Counted from the stretch's first letter, positions 1 to 8,686 are shown. The stretch: 64,000 bases of DNA from G963678095 sp963678095 (GCA_963678095.2 OY782746.1:1426001-1490000), one strand, 5' to 3'. Notes: a model not told the origin generated them from the letters alone. A program made the numbers and translations.

Positions 1-180
1 ATTTTGCGTCGAAACCTTATATTCCGGTATACTGTCAACATCAAAGACAATCCGTACTTTTTCAGCACTAGTGCTGGTCCGAACCCCAGTCACCTGTATA
101 GTTGCCGCAAAGGCTACCGTCTGCAGTAATACAAACAGCATTGCCACCAGCCCTATTATCTTTTTGTTTAAAAATTTCAT
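1..180 (-). CDS. AMIN-domain envelope protein, 5' part (likely N-acetylmuramoyl-L-alanine amidase)
   Basis: Only the first 60 codons are inside the window; the gene runs off the left edge. The start at 180 opens a signal peptide (MKFLNKKIIGLVAMLFVLLQ then a TVAFAA cleavage site). The mature part begins IQVTGVRTSTSAEKVRIVFD, which has the strand pattern of an AMIN domain, the module that targets periplasmic amidases and secretins to peptidoglycan. In Firmicutes this N-terminus is usually followed by an Amidase_3 catalytic domain, so a cell-wall amidase is the likeliest product, but the catalytic part is not visible. It lies downstream of the flagellar cluster on the same strand and is separated from it by a strong terminator. 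Confidence 0.6.
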   Translation of the reverse strand, partial: MKFLNKKIIGLVAMLFVLLQTVAFAATIQVTGVRTSTSAEKVRIVFDVDSIPEYKVSTQN

Positions 181-228
181 ACTCCAGATCCTCCGTATTT
201 TATTTCCATCCCGTTACTATATGATAAT

Positions 229-268
229 AAAATGAAAAGAGGCTGTTGCCACAGCCTCTTTTCATTTT
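229..268 (-). terminator. Rho-independent terminator of the flagellar operon
   Basis: A perfect 18-bp inverted repeat (229-246 and 251-268) with a 4-nt loop. The stem core is AGAGGCTGT/ACAGCCTCT, flanked by A/T runs on both sides, so it could work in both directions. It overlaps the stop codon of the rod-binding protein and separates the flagellar cluster from the AMIN-domain gene. Confidence 0.85.
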
Positions 269-632
269 ATTTTTTCCCTATACTGAGCTGTTTATATAGC
301 ATGTCTGCCAGACCGACACCGCCAGCCTTGGCCATTTCCTTCGTCAGCTCTTCATCCAGCATCGACTGCATAATCTTCTGCCCATTGGACTCGCCAAACA
401 GCGTGTCTTTGGGAACTGTATCACGCATCTTGCTGTACATCAAATTTAAGAACATCTCTTCAAAGCCCTGACAAGCTTCCCTGAGTTTTTTATCCTCCGC
501 CGGATTTTTTCCTGCTGCCTGTGCCTGCTTAATTTGATCGGCAAGCTGTTTATTCTTAGCGGCAGAACTGGCTGAGGCAGCATTTTGATATGCGCCTATA
601 CCGGCAGCTCCTGTGATCTGATCCATTCCCAT
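267..632 (-). CDS. flgJ: Flagellar rod-binding protein (FlgJ N-terminal type)
   Basis: A 121-residue protein with the FlgJ rod-binding domain: ACQGFEEMFLNLMYSKMRDT followed by a LFGESNGQKIMQSMLDEEL segment and a C-terminal KAGGVGLADMLYKQL helix. The muramidase half found in enterobacterial FlgJ is absent, as is usual for the short form in many phyla, so a separate wall hydrolase would have to open the peptidoglycan. The domain caps and assembles the periplasmic rod. It is the last gene of the flgG-flgA-flgH-flgI-flgJ run, 14 nt after flgI, and ends in a strong terminator. Confidence 0.85.
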   Translation of the reverse strand: MGMDQITGAAGIGAYQNAASASSAAKNKQLADQIKQAQAAGKNPAEDKKLREACQGFEEMFLNLMYSKMRDTVPKDTLFGESNGQKIMQSMLDEELTKEMAKAGGVGLADMLYKQLSIGKK

Positions 633-646
633 ATGATTCCCTCCGC

Positions 647-1768
647 CTAGATAATTTCGAGATCGGCATGCATCGCTCCAGCGGCTTTAATCGCCTGCAG
701 AATTGATATGATATCGCGCGGCGTAGCGCCGACTGCATTGAGCGCTCCGACAATATCATTGACATTTGCTGTAGCCTGCAATACAACGGTATTCGCCTTT
801 TCTTCCGTTACCTGCGTATCCGTATTCTTGGTCGTAATCGTTTCACCAAGTGTAAACGGTGCTGGCTGATTCACTTCCGTACTTTTTTGAATACTGATGC
901 TGATACCGCCCTGGGCAATTGCCACCTCGTCAATAGCAACATTGCCACCGATGACAATGGTCCCCGTGCGTTCATTGACAACAACCTTCGCGATATTATC
1001 GGGTGTTACAGCGATTTCTTCAATATCAGAAACGAAGCCAACGACATTCCCCCGATAGTAAGGAGGAATCGTGATATCAATGCGACCTGGATTGGTTGCC
1101 GACGCCGCCCCGCCATAACGGGCATTGATAGCCTGGGCAATGCGGGAGGCGGTTGTAAAGTCCGCCTTAGACAAAGACAAAGACAGCGTGCCATTTTGTC
1201 CCAGATCTCCTTCTACCGATTTTTCAACAATTCCACCATTCGGTGTCATGCCAACGGTAGGAAAGTTTTTCTGCCGGGTACTGCCGCCATTACCAGCGGT
1301 AAAGCCACCAGTAGATACCGCCCCCTGGCCTACGGCATATACCTGCCCATTGCCAGCTTTAAGCGGTGTCTGCAATAAGGTTCCGCCCTGAATGCTCTTG
1401 GCATCCCCCATCGAAGACACTGTCAGATCAATGGTGTCGCCTTCTCTAACAAACGGCGGCAGAGTTGCCGTAACCATAACGGCCGCAACATTCTTTGTCT
1501 TAAAGTTAGAGGCCGCCGATATATTGACCCCATATGACGCCAGCATACTGGCTACCGACTGCAAGGTTTCAATCGATTTATTGGAATCACCCGTACCGTT
1601 AAGCCCGACAACCAGCCCGTAGCCACTTAACTGGTTGGGCCTAACGCCCTGAACTTTGGCAATATCTTTGATTCTCGTCGTTGCCATTGCACCGGCAAAA
1701 GCTGTGCTAAACGATAGACAGCAAGCTATCAGCGTAAGAGCAACAATCCCTTTGTATTTTTTTTGCAT
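647..1768 (-). CDS. flgI: Flagellar P-ring protein FlgI
   Basis: A 373-residue secreted protein. A signal peptide (MQKKYKGIVALTLIACCLSF, cleaved after AFA) is followed by the FlgI hallmark RIKDIAKVQGVRPNQLSGYG and LVVGLNGTGDS. The chain continues to the typical C-terminus (LNAVGATPRDIISILQAIKA, then GAMHADLEII) and is close to the usual length. It forms the periplasmic P-ring, the bushing in the peptidoglycan layer. I chose the ATG at 1768 because GGGGG lies 7 nt upstream; an in-frame ATG at 1780 lacks a good site. P-rings occur only in diderm bacteria, so this gene with flgH is direct evidence for an outer membrane. Confidence 0.95.
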   Translation of the reverse strand: MQKKYKGIVALTLIACCLSFSTAFAGAMATTRIKDIAKVQGVRPNQLSGYGLVVGLNGTGDSNKSIETLQSVASMLASYGVNISAASNFKTKNVAAVMVTATLPPFVREGDTIDLTVSSMGDAKSIQGGTLLQTPLKAGNGQVYAVGQGAVSTGGFTAGNGGSTRQKNFPTVGMTPNGGIVEKSVEGDLGQNGTLSLSLSKADFTTASRIAQAINARYGGAASATNPGRIDITIPPYYRGNVVGFVSDIEEIAVTPDNIAKVVVNERTGTIVIGGNVAIDEVAIAQGGISISIQKSTEVNQPAPFTLGETITTKNTDTQVTEEKANTVVLQATANVNDIVGALNAVGATPRDIISILQAIKAAGAMHADLEII

Positions 1769-1787
1769 AATAACCCCCATAAAAATC

Positions 1788-2378
1788 TTAGAATAAGATA
1801 TTAAAGATCTGGGTCAGAATCCCCTGCCGCTGTTTTGCATTGAGCGGACCTTTGCCGTCAAATTTAAGCGTTGCATCGGCAACCTGCGTAGAAGGCACGG
1901 TATTGTTCGGCAAAACATCATCCTGCCGGACCGTCCCCCGCAAGGTAATCTTGTGTTCATCACGATTCTGCCATATAGACTGCGTGCCCTCGATCACCAT
2001 ATTCCCATTCGGCTGCACTTCAACGACGGTTACCGTCACTTTACCGCTAACGCTGTTTGTATCTGTAGCCTTGCCGGTGGAAGTAAAGCTATCGGACCCA
2101 CTGGCACTAGCCGCTGCCAAGAAACTAAAAATCCCCGTTCCGTCCGCCAATGTCTGCTTCCCGCTTTTTCCATTATTCATGCTTTTATTAGCTGACGTTG
2201 TCGTTTTTTCATCAATCACGATTGTCAATATATCGCCGACATTTTGTGCCCGACGATCCGCAAACATACTTCTTGTCGATCCCGTTCCGCTGGCCCACAG
2301 CGACTCTGCCGAGGCAGGAACTGCTACCGACAAAAAAACTGCACAGACTAATATGGCACACTGTATATATCTGCTCAT
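1788..2378 (-). CDS. flgH: Flagellar L-ring protein FlgH
   Basis: A 196-residue secreted protein. The mature chain starts ESLWASGTGSTRSMFADRRA, followed by NVGDILTIVIDEKTTTSANK, the FlgH signature, and ends in the conserved RQGILTQIFNILF. It builds the L-ring in the outer membrane around the rod. Unlike enterobacterial FlgH it shows no lipobox: the signal peptide ends AVPASA-E and has no cysteine at the junction, so it is probably not lipidated. The start at 2378 has AGGTGA four bases upstream; an in-frame ATG at 2396 overlaps the flgA stop. Translationally coupled to flgA. Confidence 0.94.
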   Translation of the reverse strand: MSRYIQCAILVCAVFLSVAVPASAESLWASGTGSTRSMFADRRAQNVGDILTIVIDEKTTTSANKSMNNGKSGKQTLADGTGIFSFLAAASASGSDSFTSTGKATDTNSVSGKVTVTVVEVQPNGNMVIEGTQSIWQNRDEHKITLRGTVRQDDVLPNNTVPSTQVADATLKFDGKGPLNAKQRQGILTQIFNILF

Positions 2379-2392
2379 TGCTTCACCTGCTT

Positions 2393-3364
2393 TCACTCTG
2401 CCACTTCTACGGTATTCGTGTCTTTCACTTTAGCCTGCAGAATTTTTTTTGAGCTTTCATTGCGCACCCTGATAGTGCCACCCTTATGTCCATCCTGCAG
2501 GGCGACCCCTTCAGCCTGGACCTGAATTCCATTGACAACAACCCGAATATGCACCATTGCACCTTTTTCAATAAGAATTGGTTGCTCCAGCATGCCCCTC
2601 ATAAGCACATCCCCGGATTTAACAGTTTTAGCCATAACAAAACCAACAGCATCTTCCAGGGAGAGTATACAGCCGCCATCGTAGGCATTGACCTCTTTGC
2701 TTACAAACTGAACGTCAGCGGGCGTCAGCACTTCCTTCAATAACAGTGGACGCGCAGCAGTTAACACATCCTGATACATATGCACCCGAACACGACAGTT
2801 TACTTTTTGATAAACATCGCCGCCAACCAGAACTGTAACTTGAACGGAGGAAACTGCGGCCGGCTTTATACTGTTCGGCAGCATTGCCTCATAAGAAACC
2901 ATCCCCACCGGGACATTCATCGTTTCTGGAAGACTCAGCATTTCCAGTGTATAATGGCGCTTTTCACCTGTTTTTTGCAGCTGCTCGTCGATGGTCTTTC
3001 GCGTAAGGCTTTCAAACACGGCCTTGTCTAAAAGCTGTGACTGTCGCCGAATAATGACATTGGGTGGCAATTGCCAGTCAACGCCATCACAATCAACCCC
3101 AGAAGACCGCGCTCTCAGCGAAAGCACCTGCGCTGAAAGAGTGATTTCATCCCCAGGACGGGGTATCCGTCCCAACACAATCCCCTGTAAAGCCTTCACC
3201 TGCGCCGGATCATCGCTATAAATCTGAGCAATATCCCCCAGCTGCACGTCTTCTCTATTGATTTCAGCCGTCGATACCACTATAACCGAAGCAGGCGCTG
3301 CCTGAACGGCTGGCATCAAAAAAAATATCCAGCAAAAAAACAGGCACAAGCTTATCTTTTTCAT
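2393..3364 (-). CDS. flgA: Flagella basal-body P-ring formation chaperone FlgA
   Basis: A 323-residue secreted protein with a signal peptide (SLCLFFCWIFFLMPAVQAA). An N-terminal repeat region leads to the SAF/chaperone domain (about residues 190-320): LTAARPLLLKEVLTPADVQF, KTVKSGDVLMRGMLEQP, then VHIRVVVNGIQVQAEGVALQ and GGTIRVRNESSKKILQAKV. It is a periplasmic chaperone for FlgI polymerisation. It is longer than E. coli FlgA because of the N-terminal extension, as in other diderm Firmicutes. It follows flgG with almost no gap and overlaps the upstream extension of flgH. The ATG at 3364 is preferred over an in-frame TTG at 3370. Confidence 0.9.
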   Translation of the reverse strand: MKKISLCLFFCWIFFLMPAVQAAPASVIVVSTAEINREDVQLGDIAQIYSDDPAQVKALQGIVLGRIPRPGDEITLSAQVLSLRARSSGVDCDGVDWQLPPNVIIRRQSQLLDKAVFESLTRKTIDEQLQKTGEKRHYTLEMLSLPETMNVPVGMVSYEAMLPNSIKPAAVSSVQVTVLVGGDVYQKVNCRVRVHMYQDVLTAARPLLLKEVLTPADVQFVSKEVNAYDGGCILSLEDAVGFVMAKTVKSGDVLMRGMLEQPILIEKGAMVHIRVVVNGIQVQAEGVALQDGHKGGTIRVRNESSKKILQAKVKDTNTVEVAE

Positions 3365-3370
3365 AATCAA

Positions 3371-4159
3371 TCAGCGTTTCAATCCATTGGCAATTTCCAG
3401 CATCGAATCCGAAGTTGTAATTGCCTTTGAATTGGTTTCATAGGCGCGCTGCGCAATAATCATATTGACCATTTCTTCAACAATCTGGACATTCGACATT
3501 TCCAAGGTACTCTGAGCCAAAGTCCCGGCACCATCTTCGCCCGGGTTACCAACAATTGCTTCCCCCGAGGCATCGGTTGTCATAAATAAATTTTTCCCCT
3601 GCGCGGAAAGCCCGGAGGGATTTACAAAACGGGCTAAAGTAATCTGCCCCACATCCTGTGTCTGGTTGTTAATTTTTACTGACACCTGTCCGTTGGCCGC
3701 AATTGTTATGGAGTCACTGGTTGCCTGTTCCGGGATAATGATTTCCGGTTCCAGCGGATAACCATCCGTCGTCACCATGCGACGCGTCGAATCAAGCTTA
3801 AAGGAACCATCGCGCGTATAGGCAATCGTACCGTCCGGCATTGTGATCTGAAAGAAGCCTTCCCCCTCAATCGCGAGATCCGTCGGATTTCCCGTTGTCT
3901 GGAAACTCCCCTGGGTAAAAATACGATTTGTTGCCGCTAAGCGAGCACCATGCCCCATCTGTATTCCAGCCGGAAACTGCGTATCCGGGCCACTGGTCGC
4001 ACCAGCCTGACGCATAGTCTGGTACATCAAATCCTGAAATTCCGCCCGTTGTTTCTTGTTCCCGGTTGTATTAACATTTGCCAGGTTGTTCGCAATGACG
4101 TCCATATGTGTCTGCTGGGTCGTCATCCCCGTGGCAGCTGTCCAAAGAGCTCTCATCAT
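3371..4159 (-). CDS. flgG: Flagellar distal rod protein FlgG
   Basis: A 262-residue axial protein. The N-terminal rod motif is ALWTAATGMTTQQTHMDVIA, then NNLANVNTTGNKKQRAEFQD. The middle has GEGFFQITMPDGTIAYTRDG. The C-terminal helix is SNVQIVEEMVNMIIAQRAYE followed by TNSKAITTSDSMLEIANGL. Length and motifs fit FlgG. The product forms the distal rod that passes through the P and L rings encoded just downstream. AGGAG lies 10 nt before the start. A terminator-like hairpin separates it from flgF. Confidence 0.95.
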   Translation of the reverse strand: MMRALWTAATGMTTQQTHMDVIANNLANVNTTGNKKQRAEFQDLMYQTMRQAGATSGPDTQFPAGIQMGHGARLAATNRIFTQGSFQTTGNPTDLAIEGEGFFQITMPDGTIAYTRDGSFKLDSTRRMVTTDGYPLEPEIIIPEQATSDSITIAANGQVSVKINNQTQDVGQITLARFVNPSGLSAQGKNLFMTTDASGEAIVGNPGEDGAGTLAQSTLEMSNVQIVEEMVNMIIAQRAYETNSKAITTSDSMLEIANGLKR

Positions 4160-4238
4160 GATTGCAAAACTCCTATCATCTGATATTATTTATAAATATA
4201 GTCCATACTGATGTTATCGTAAAAACCAAAAAAATCTT

Positions 4239-4276
4239 AAAGGGATACTGCAAATATGAGACTGCAGTACCCCTTT
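4239..4276 (-). terminator. Terminator-like hairpin between flgF and flgG
   Basis: Arms 4239-4252 and 4263-4276 pair with one mismatch (AAAGGGATACTGCA with TGCAGTACCCCTTT). On the minus strand a run of seven Ts follows a few bases after the stem. It would end or attenuate the mbl-flgF transcript before flgG. Confidence 0.65.
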
Positions 4277-4281
4277 TTCAG

Positions 4282-5076
4282 TTATATCCGGCCAACCTCG
4301 TTTACCGCTTTGTCGAGCAAACTGTCTTGGGTTGTCAGCGCTTTTGAATCCGCTTCATAGGCCCGATAATTGGTAATCAAGGCCACCATTTCCGACACGA
4401 CATTGACATTAGAGCGTTCGAGGAACCCCTGCTCCACCGTACCAGTCGCCGCCTGTGGCCGGGCACCAGGCTGGGCATAAAACAAACTGCTACCCTGCTT
4501 GAGCAACGCCCGGCGATCGGCAAAATCAACAAGCTGCAATTGTCCAATGACATCCTGCCCATCATAAAGTGTGCCATCGCTGCCAATTTTCACCTCACCA
4601 CTCTCCGGTAATGTAATCGGCCGATTATTGGTGCCAAGAACAGCCTGACCATCTGAATTGACAAGCTGTCCCGTAACCGAACGAGAAAAATTCCCATTAC
4701 GGGTATAGCGCTGACCCTGTGACGTATTGACGACAAAATAACCACGGCCATTGATTGCCGCATCGAGAGGTGCGCCAGTGTTTTGAAACGCGCCTTGTTC
4801 ATGGCTGGTAGCCAGTTCCGAGATGAGCGAGCCACGTCCCAGTTTCCCGACCACCGGAGCCTGACTGCTAACTGAAAAATTCTTGAAGGAAGTCACATCT
4901 CTGTTCGCGGAGGCGTCATTGATGCGGCGCAGCAGCAAAGGTTCAAACTCCTCACTGACGGCAATATCCTTTTTATAACCAGTCGTATTGACATTTGCCA
5001 AGTTATTAGAAATCGTATCTGTGCGCAGTGTTTCCGTCACCATTCCGGCACCTGCTGTATAAAGTCCACGCAGCAT
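4282..5076 (-). CDS. flgF: Flagellar hook-basal body rod protein, FlgF/FlgG family
   Basis: A 264-residue rod protein. The N-terminus is MLRGLYTAGAGMVTETLRTD, then TISNNLANVNTTGYKKDIAV; the middle holds NGRGYFVVNTSQGQRYTRNG; the C-terminal helix is NVVSEMVALITNYRAYEADS. The paired arrangement before flgG and directly after an mreB/mbl gene matches the mbl-flhO-flhP order of Bacillus, so this is the FlhO/FlgF equivalent (proximal rod). It starts 37 nt after mbl and probably shares its transcript. Confidence 0.88.
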   Translation of the reverse strand: MLRGLYTAGAGMVTETLRTDTISNNLANVNTTGYKKDIAVSEEFEPLLLRRINDASANRDVTSFKNFSVSSQAPVVGKLGRGSLISELATSHEQGAFQNTGAPLDAAINGRGYFVVNTSQGQRYTRNGNFSRSVTGQLVNSDGQAVLGTNNRPITLPESGEVKIGSDGTLYDGQDVIGQLQLVDFADRRALLKQGSSLFYAQPGARPQAATGTVEQGFLERSNVNVVSEMVALITNYRAYEADSKALTTQDSLLDKAVNEVGRI

Positions 5077-5113
5077 ATAACTTCCTCCTCATCTATTTTA
5101 GGATACTTATTTT

Positions 5114-6142
5114 TTATTCGTTGCCGCCACGGCGCACCGAAGTCAGGCTGTCGCCGATCTGATCCATAAACTCCAAAGCTTTGCCTGTCCCGAGGACTAC
5201 ACAGGACAACGGGTCTTCTGCCAGATAGGTCGGGATTCCCGTTTCCTTCTGAATCAATCGGTCCAAGGCATATAGCATAGCGCCGCCACCGGTCATTACA
5301 ATGCCGCGATCCATAATATCCGAAGCGAGTTCCGGCGGGGTGTCCTCAAGCACTTTTTTTACACACTGTACAATATGCGATACCGGTTCTTCCAGAGCAT
5401 CACAGATCTCATTGACGGAAAGTTTAATCGTCTTTGGCAAACCGGTTAAAAGATCGCGTCCACGCACTTCCTGCGACCCGGATCTGGCATCACGAATCGC
5501 CGAACCGATATTGATTTTAATCTCTTCTGCCGTGCGCTCCCCAATCATGACATTGTATTCTTTTTTGACATAACGGATGATGGCATCATCAAATTTATCG
5601 CCACCAATCCGCAAGGATTCACTGAGCACAATGCCACCGAGACTGATCACGGCAATATCCGTCGTCCCGCCACCGATATCGACAACCATTGACCCATATG
5701 GTTCGGAAATTTCAAGTCCGGCTCCAAGGGCCGCAGCCAACGGCTCTTCGATCAACTGCGTTCTGCGGGCACCAGCCTGCTGCGCAGCTTCCTGGACCGC
5801 CCGTTTTTCGACCGTCGTGCAGCCGGAAGGAATGCAGATCATAATACGCGGTTTAAAGACAAAACTGCGGCCGATTACCTGCTCAATAAAGTAGCGCAGC
5901 ATGCTTTCCGTCATATCATAATCGGCAATGACGCCCTCGCGCAGTGGTCGGATCGCCACGATATTCCCCGGTGTACGTCCAATCATGCGGCGGGCAGCTT
6001 CTCCGATTTCAAGCACCTTATTTGTATCCCGGTCAATTGCCACAACCGACGGCTCCTTGAGCACAATGCCCTTGCCCTTTATATAAACCAAAACATTGGC
6101 AGTTCCCAAATCGACCCCAATATCCATTGACATTCCAAACAT
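5114..6142 (-). CDS. mbl: Rod shape-determining protein MreB/Mbl (bacterial actin)
   Basis: A 342-residue actin-fold ATPase. The phosphate-1 loop is IGVDLGTANVLVYIKGKGIV, followed by EPSVVAIDRDT; the phosphate-2 region is MVVDIGGGTTDIAVISLGG; the adenosine motif is MTGGGAMLYALDRLI. It polymerises under the inner membrane and guides lateral wall synthesis. The N-terminal MFGMSMD probably holds the amphipathic membrane contact. Mbl is favoured over MreB because flgF and flgG follow, the classic mbl-flhO-flhP order, and because no mreC/mreD is adjacent. The 304 bases upstream (6143-6446) are AT-rich and hold no gene, only the sucCD terminator near the far end. Confidence 0.9.
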   Translation of the reverse strand: MFGMSMDIGVDLGTANVLVYIKGKGIVLKEPSVVAIDRDTNKVLEIGEAARRMIGRTPGNIVAIRPLREGVIADYDMTESMLRYFIEQVIGRSFVFKPRIMICIPSGCTTVEKRAVQEAAQQAGARRTQLIEEPLAAALGAGLEISEPYGSMVVDIGGGTTDIAVISLGGIVLSESLRIGGDKFDDAIIRYVKKEYNVMIGERTAEEIKINIGSAIRDARSGSQEVRGRDLLTGLPKTIKLSVNEICDALEEPVSHIVQCVKKVLEDTPPELASDIMDRGIVMTGGGAMLYALDRLIQKETGIPTYLAEDPLSCVVLGTGKALEFMDQIGDSLTSVRRGGNE

Positions 6143-6395
6143 AAAGTAAAATTTCCCCTTCCAATTTATAGCTGTGATCAGTTTTTCTGGCAGATAACAC
6201 CGCCAAAATCACCAACCGTTTTATTATACAGCATAATGTTAGAAAATAGATGAAAATACGCTGTAGACAAAAACTTTTTTTGTTTCTGCCGTCTCAGTAT
6301 ATACTATATATTAAATTGAAATGCTTGACAATGTTTTCATGAAAAATGCCATCATTTATGTCCCCAAATAGTCATTTAGTCGCCTTGCTAGAGGC

Positions 6396-6438
6396 AAATG
6401 AAACGGGCAACCCCTTTAAGGAGCTGCCCGTTTCATTT
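6396..6438 (-). terminator. Terminator of the sucCD operon
   Basis: Perfect 14-bp arms at 6396-6409 and 6425-6438 (AAATGAAACGGGCA and its complement) around a 15-nt loop, starting 9 bases past the sucD stop on the minus strand. The T-run is weak, so termination may be partial. Confidence 0.7.
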
Positions 6439-6446
6439 AAACCCGT

Positions 6447-7349
6447 TTAGCAGGTTTTACATTTTTCATAAAGGCCGTTCTTTTTCAGAACCTCAATCAT
6501 CGTTTCTCCCATATGGGCAACAGTTCCGGCAACCTCAATGCCAGCAGCATTGAGGGCCTTGATCTTATCAGCCGCCGTCCCCTTACCGCCGGAAATAATA
6601 GCGCCGGCATGTCCCATGCGTTTGCCAGGAGGGGCCTGCCGACCGGCAATAAAGCCAACAACTGGTTTTTTCATGTTTTTGCTAATCCACTGGGCCGCTT
6701 CTTCTTCTGCGGTACCGCCGATTTCGCCGATCATCATAACGGCCAGCGTATCATCGTCCTCATTAAAAGCCTGCAGGGCATCGATAAAATCTGTTCCTTT
6801 AATCGGGTCGCCGCCAATGCCAATCGCAGTGGTCTGTCCAATACCTGCTGCCGACAACTGGAAGGTCGCTTCATACGTCAGCGTTCCCGAACGCGAAACG
6901 ACACCGACATGGCCTTTTTTATGAATATACCCTGGAATCAGTCCGATCCGGCATTCATCCGTCGTCAAAATCCCCGGACAATTTGGCCCGATCAGGCGAG
7001 TTTTCTTGCCTTTCATATACGCACGAACCCTTACCATATCCTGCACAGGGACATGCTCCGTGATGCAGACAACGAGCTCGAGTTCAGCATTTACCCCTTC
7101 AAAAATCGCATCCGCAGCAAATCTGGCCGGAACATAAATTACCGACACCGTTGCTCCCGTTGCTTCAACAGCTTCGGCCAAGGTGTTAAACACCGGTACC
7201 CCTTCAACAACTGTACCACCTTTGCCCGGTGTAACACCGCCGACAATCTGCGTGCCATATTCAATCATCTGTTTTGTATGAAACAAGGCTGTTTTCCCTG
7301 TAATTCCCTGTACGATGACTTTTGTATTTTTATCTACGAAAATTCCCAT
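6447..7349 (-). CDS. sucD: Succinate-CoA ligase, alpha subunit
   Basis: A 300-residue protein. The N-terminal CoA-binding Rossmann domain starts FVDKNTKVIVQGITGKTALF, then GGVTPGKGGTVVEGVPVF. The ligase domain carries GPNCPGILTTDECRIGLIPG and the phospho-histidine loop MGHAGAIISGGKGTA. With SucC it interconverts succinyl-CoA and succinate with nucleotide triphosphate formation in the cytoplasm. In fermentative Negativicutes it may serve the succinate/propionate route. It follows sucC by 14 nt and the operon ends at the hairpin just downstream. Confidence 0.95.
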   Translation of the reverse strand: MGIFVDKNTKVIVQGITGKTALFHTKQMIEYGTQIVGGVTPGKGGTVVEGVPVFNTLAEAVEATGATVSVIYVPARFAADAIFEGVNAELELVVCITEHVPVQDMVRVRAYMKGKKTRLIGPNCPGILTTDECRIGLIPGYIHKKGHVGVVSRSGTLTYEATFQLSAAGIGQTTAIGIGGDPIKGTDFIDALQAFNEDDDTLAVMMIGEIGGTAEEEAAQWISKNMKKPVVGFIAGRQAPPGKRMGHAGAIISGGKGTAADKIKALNAAGIEVAGTVAHMGETMIEVLKKNGLYEKCKTC

Positions 7350-7363
7350 TGCGACCGCTCCTC

Positions 7364-8545
7364 TCAGGCAATGCCTTTATTTTTATTCACAAGTTCGACG
7401 ATTTTCTGTGCGCCCTCTTCCATTGACGGCGCCATAATGACTGCCGGAACAGCCGCATTGCGCAGAATTTCCCGACCTTCTTTTACGTTGGTTCCTTCAA
7501 GACGCACAACCACCGGCACGTCAATGCCGACAAGTTTTGCCGCCTCGACAATACCACCAGCAATAATATCACATTTATTGATCCCACCGAAAATATTGAC
7601 AAAAATTCCTTTAGACTGGCCGCCTTCGAGCATAATCCGAAAGGCCGATGCTATTTTTTCAACCGTGGAATCGCCACCAACATCGAGGAAGTTTGCCGGT
7701 TCCCCGCCATAATGCTTGATGATATCCACTGTCGCCATCGCGAGCCCGGCCCCATTTACCATACAAGCGACGTCACCGCCAAGGTTGACATAATTAAGGC
7801 CTTCCTTAGCTGCTTCAAGCTCTTTGGGATCCTCTTCCGTTTCGTCACGCATAGCGGCAATATCCGGATGACGATAAAGTGCGCTGTCATCAAAGTTCAG
7901 CTTGGCATCCAGTGCCATCACTTTGTTTTCCTGCGTTACTACCAGTGGGTTTATCTCCGCCAGCGAACAGTCCTTCGCCGTGAACACTTCATACAAACCC
8001 GTCATCAGCTTTACTGCATCATTGACAGCGCCCTGGTCAATTTGAAGGGCGAAGGCCATCCGTCTTGCCTGGAACGGTGCCAGGCCGACGAGCGGATCAA
8101 TGTATTCCTTAATAATCTTTTCCGGCGTCTCAGCGGCGACCTTTTCTATATCCATACCGCCTTCTTCCGACCCCATCATCACAACCTGTGCACTGGCGCG
8201 GTCAATGACAAAACTCAGATAGTATTCTTTTTTTATATTGCAGCCTTCTTCAATTAACAGACGGTTTACCGTCTTGCCTTCTGGACCGGTCTGGTGCGTG
8301 ATCAAAGTCTTGCCTAAAAGCTCGGCTGCATAGCCTTCGACCTCATCAATTGACCGCGCGAGTTTTACGCCGCCTGCCTTACCGCGGCCGCCGGCATGAA
8401 TCTGTGCCTTGACAACACAAACCTCTGAACCAAGAGACTTCGCTACCGCTACTGCTTCCTCAGCCGAAAAAGCCGGCTGGCCACTGGGCACGGAAACACC
8501 GTAGGATTTCAAAATTTGTTTGCTCTGGTACTCATGAATATTCAT
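7364..8545 (-). CDS. sucC: Succinate-CoA ligase, beta subunit
   Basis: A 393-residue protein, typical for SucC. It has an N-terminal ATP-grasp fold (MNIHEYQSKQILKSYGVSVP, then VVKAQIHAGGRGKAGGVKLA) and the C-terminal ligase domain with NGAGLAMATVDIIKHYGGEP and FVNIFGGINKCDIIAGGIV. AGGAGG lies upstream of the start. A 170-nt leader with two hairpins separates the start from a sigma-70 type promoter. First gene of the sucCD operon. Confidence 0.95.
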   Translation of the reverse strand: MNIHEYQSKQILKSYGVSVPSGQPAFSAEEAVAVAKSLGSEVCVVKAQIHAGGRGKAGGVKLARSIDEVEGYAAELLGKTLITHQTGPEGKTVNRLLIEEGCNIKKEYYLSFVIDRASAQVVMMGSEEGGMDIEKVAAETPEKIIKEYIDPLVGLAPFQARRMAFALQIDQGAVNDAVKLMTGLYEVFTAKDCSLAEINPLVVTQENKVMALDAKLNFDDSALYRHPDIAAMRDETEEDPKELEAAKEGLNYVNLGGDVACMVNGAGLAMATVDIIKHYGGEPANFLDVGGDSTVEKIASAFRIMLEGGQSKGIFVNIFGGINKCDIIAGGIVEAAKLVGIDVPVVVRLEGTNVKEGREILRNAAVPAVIMAPSMEEGAQKIVELVNKNKGIA

Positions 8546-8629
8546 TACATGATGCCTCCTATTTTTGAACTTCAGGAACAGTCCTCACCCCTGCCTGACA
8601 GCATGGCCTGTTTCCTTCAATAAAATACG

Positions 8630-8686
8630 CCTAAAAATCTGACTGCCATCCGAGGGCAGTCCAGCATTTCTTTCGACCGAAAGAAA
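8630..8686 (-). promoter_or_regulatory. Structured 5' leader of sucCD (possible attenuator)
   Basis: In the sucCD leader, read on the minus strand, a 9-bp hairpin (8667-8686, TTTCTTTCG/CGAAAGAAA) is followed by a perfect 7-bp hairpin (8641-8661, GACTGCC/GGCAGTC) and then TTTTT four bases on. The second element looks like a weak intrinsic terminator placed 100 nt before the sucC start. I do not recognise a known riboswitch family in it. Confidence 0.45.

Noticed and set aside
6513..7712. A 399-codon open frame on the plus strand
   Set aside because: It lies wholly opposite sucD and the end of sucC, whose motifs are unmistakable. No ribosome binding site or family motif; it is an antisense shadow.
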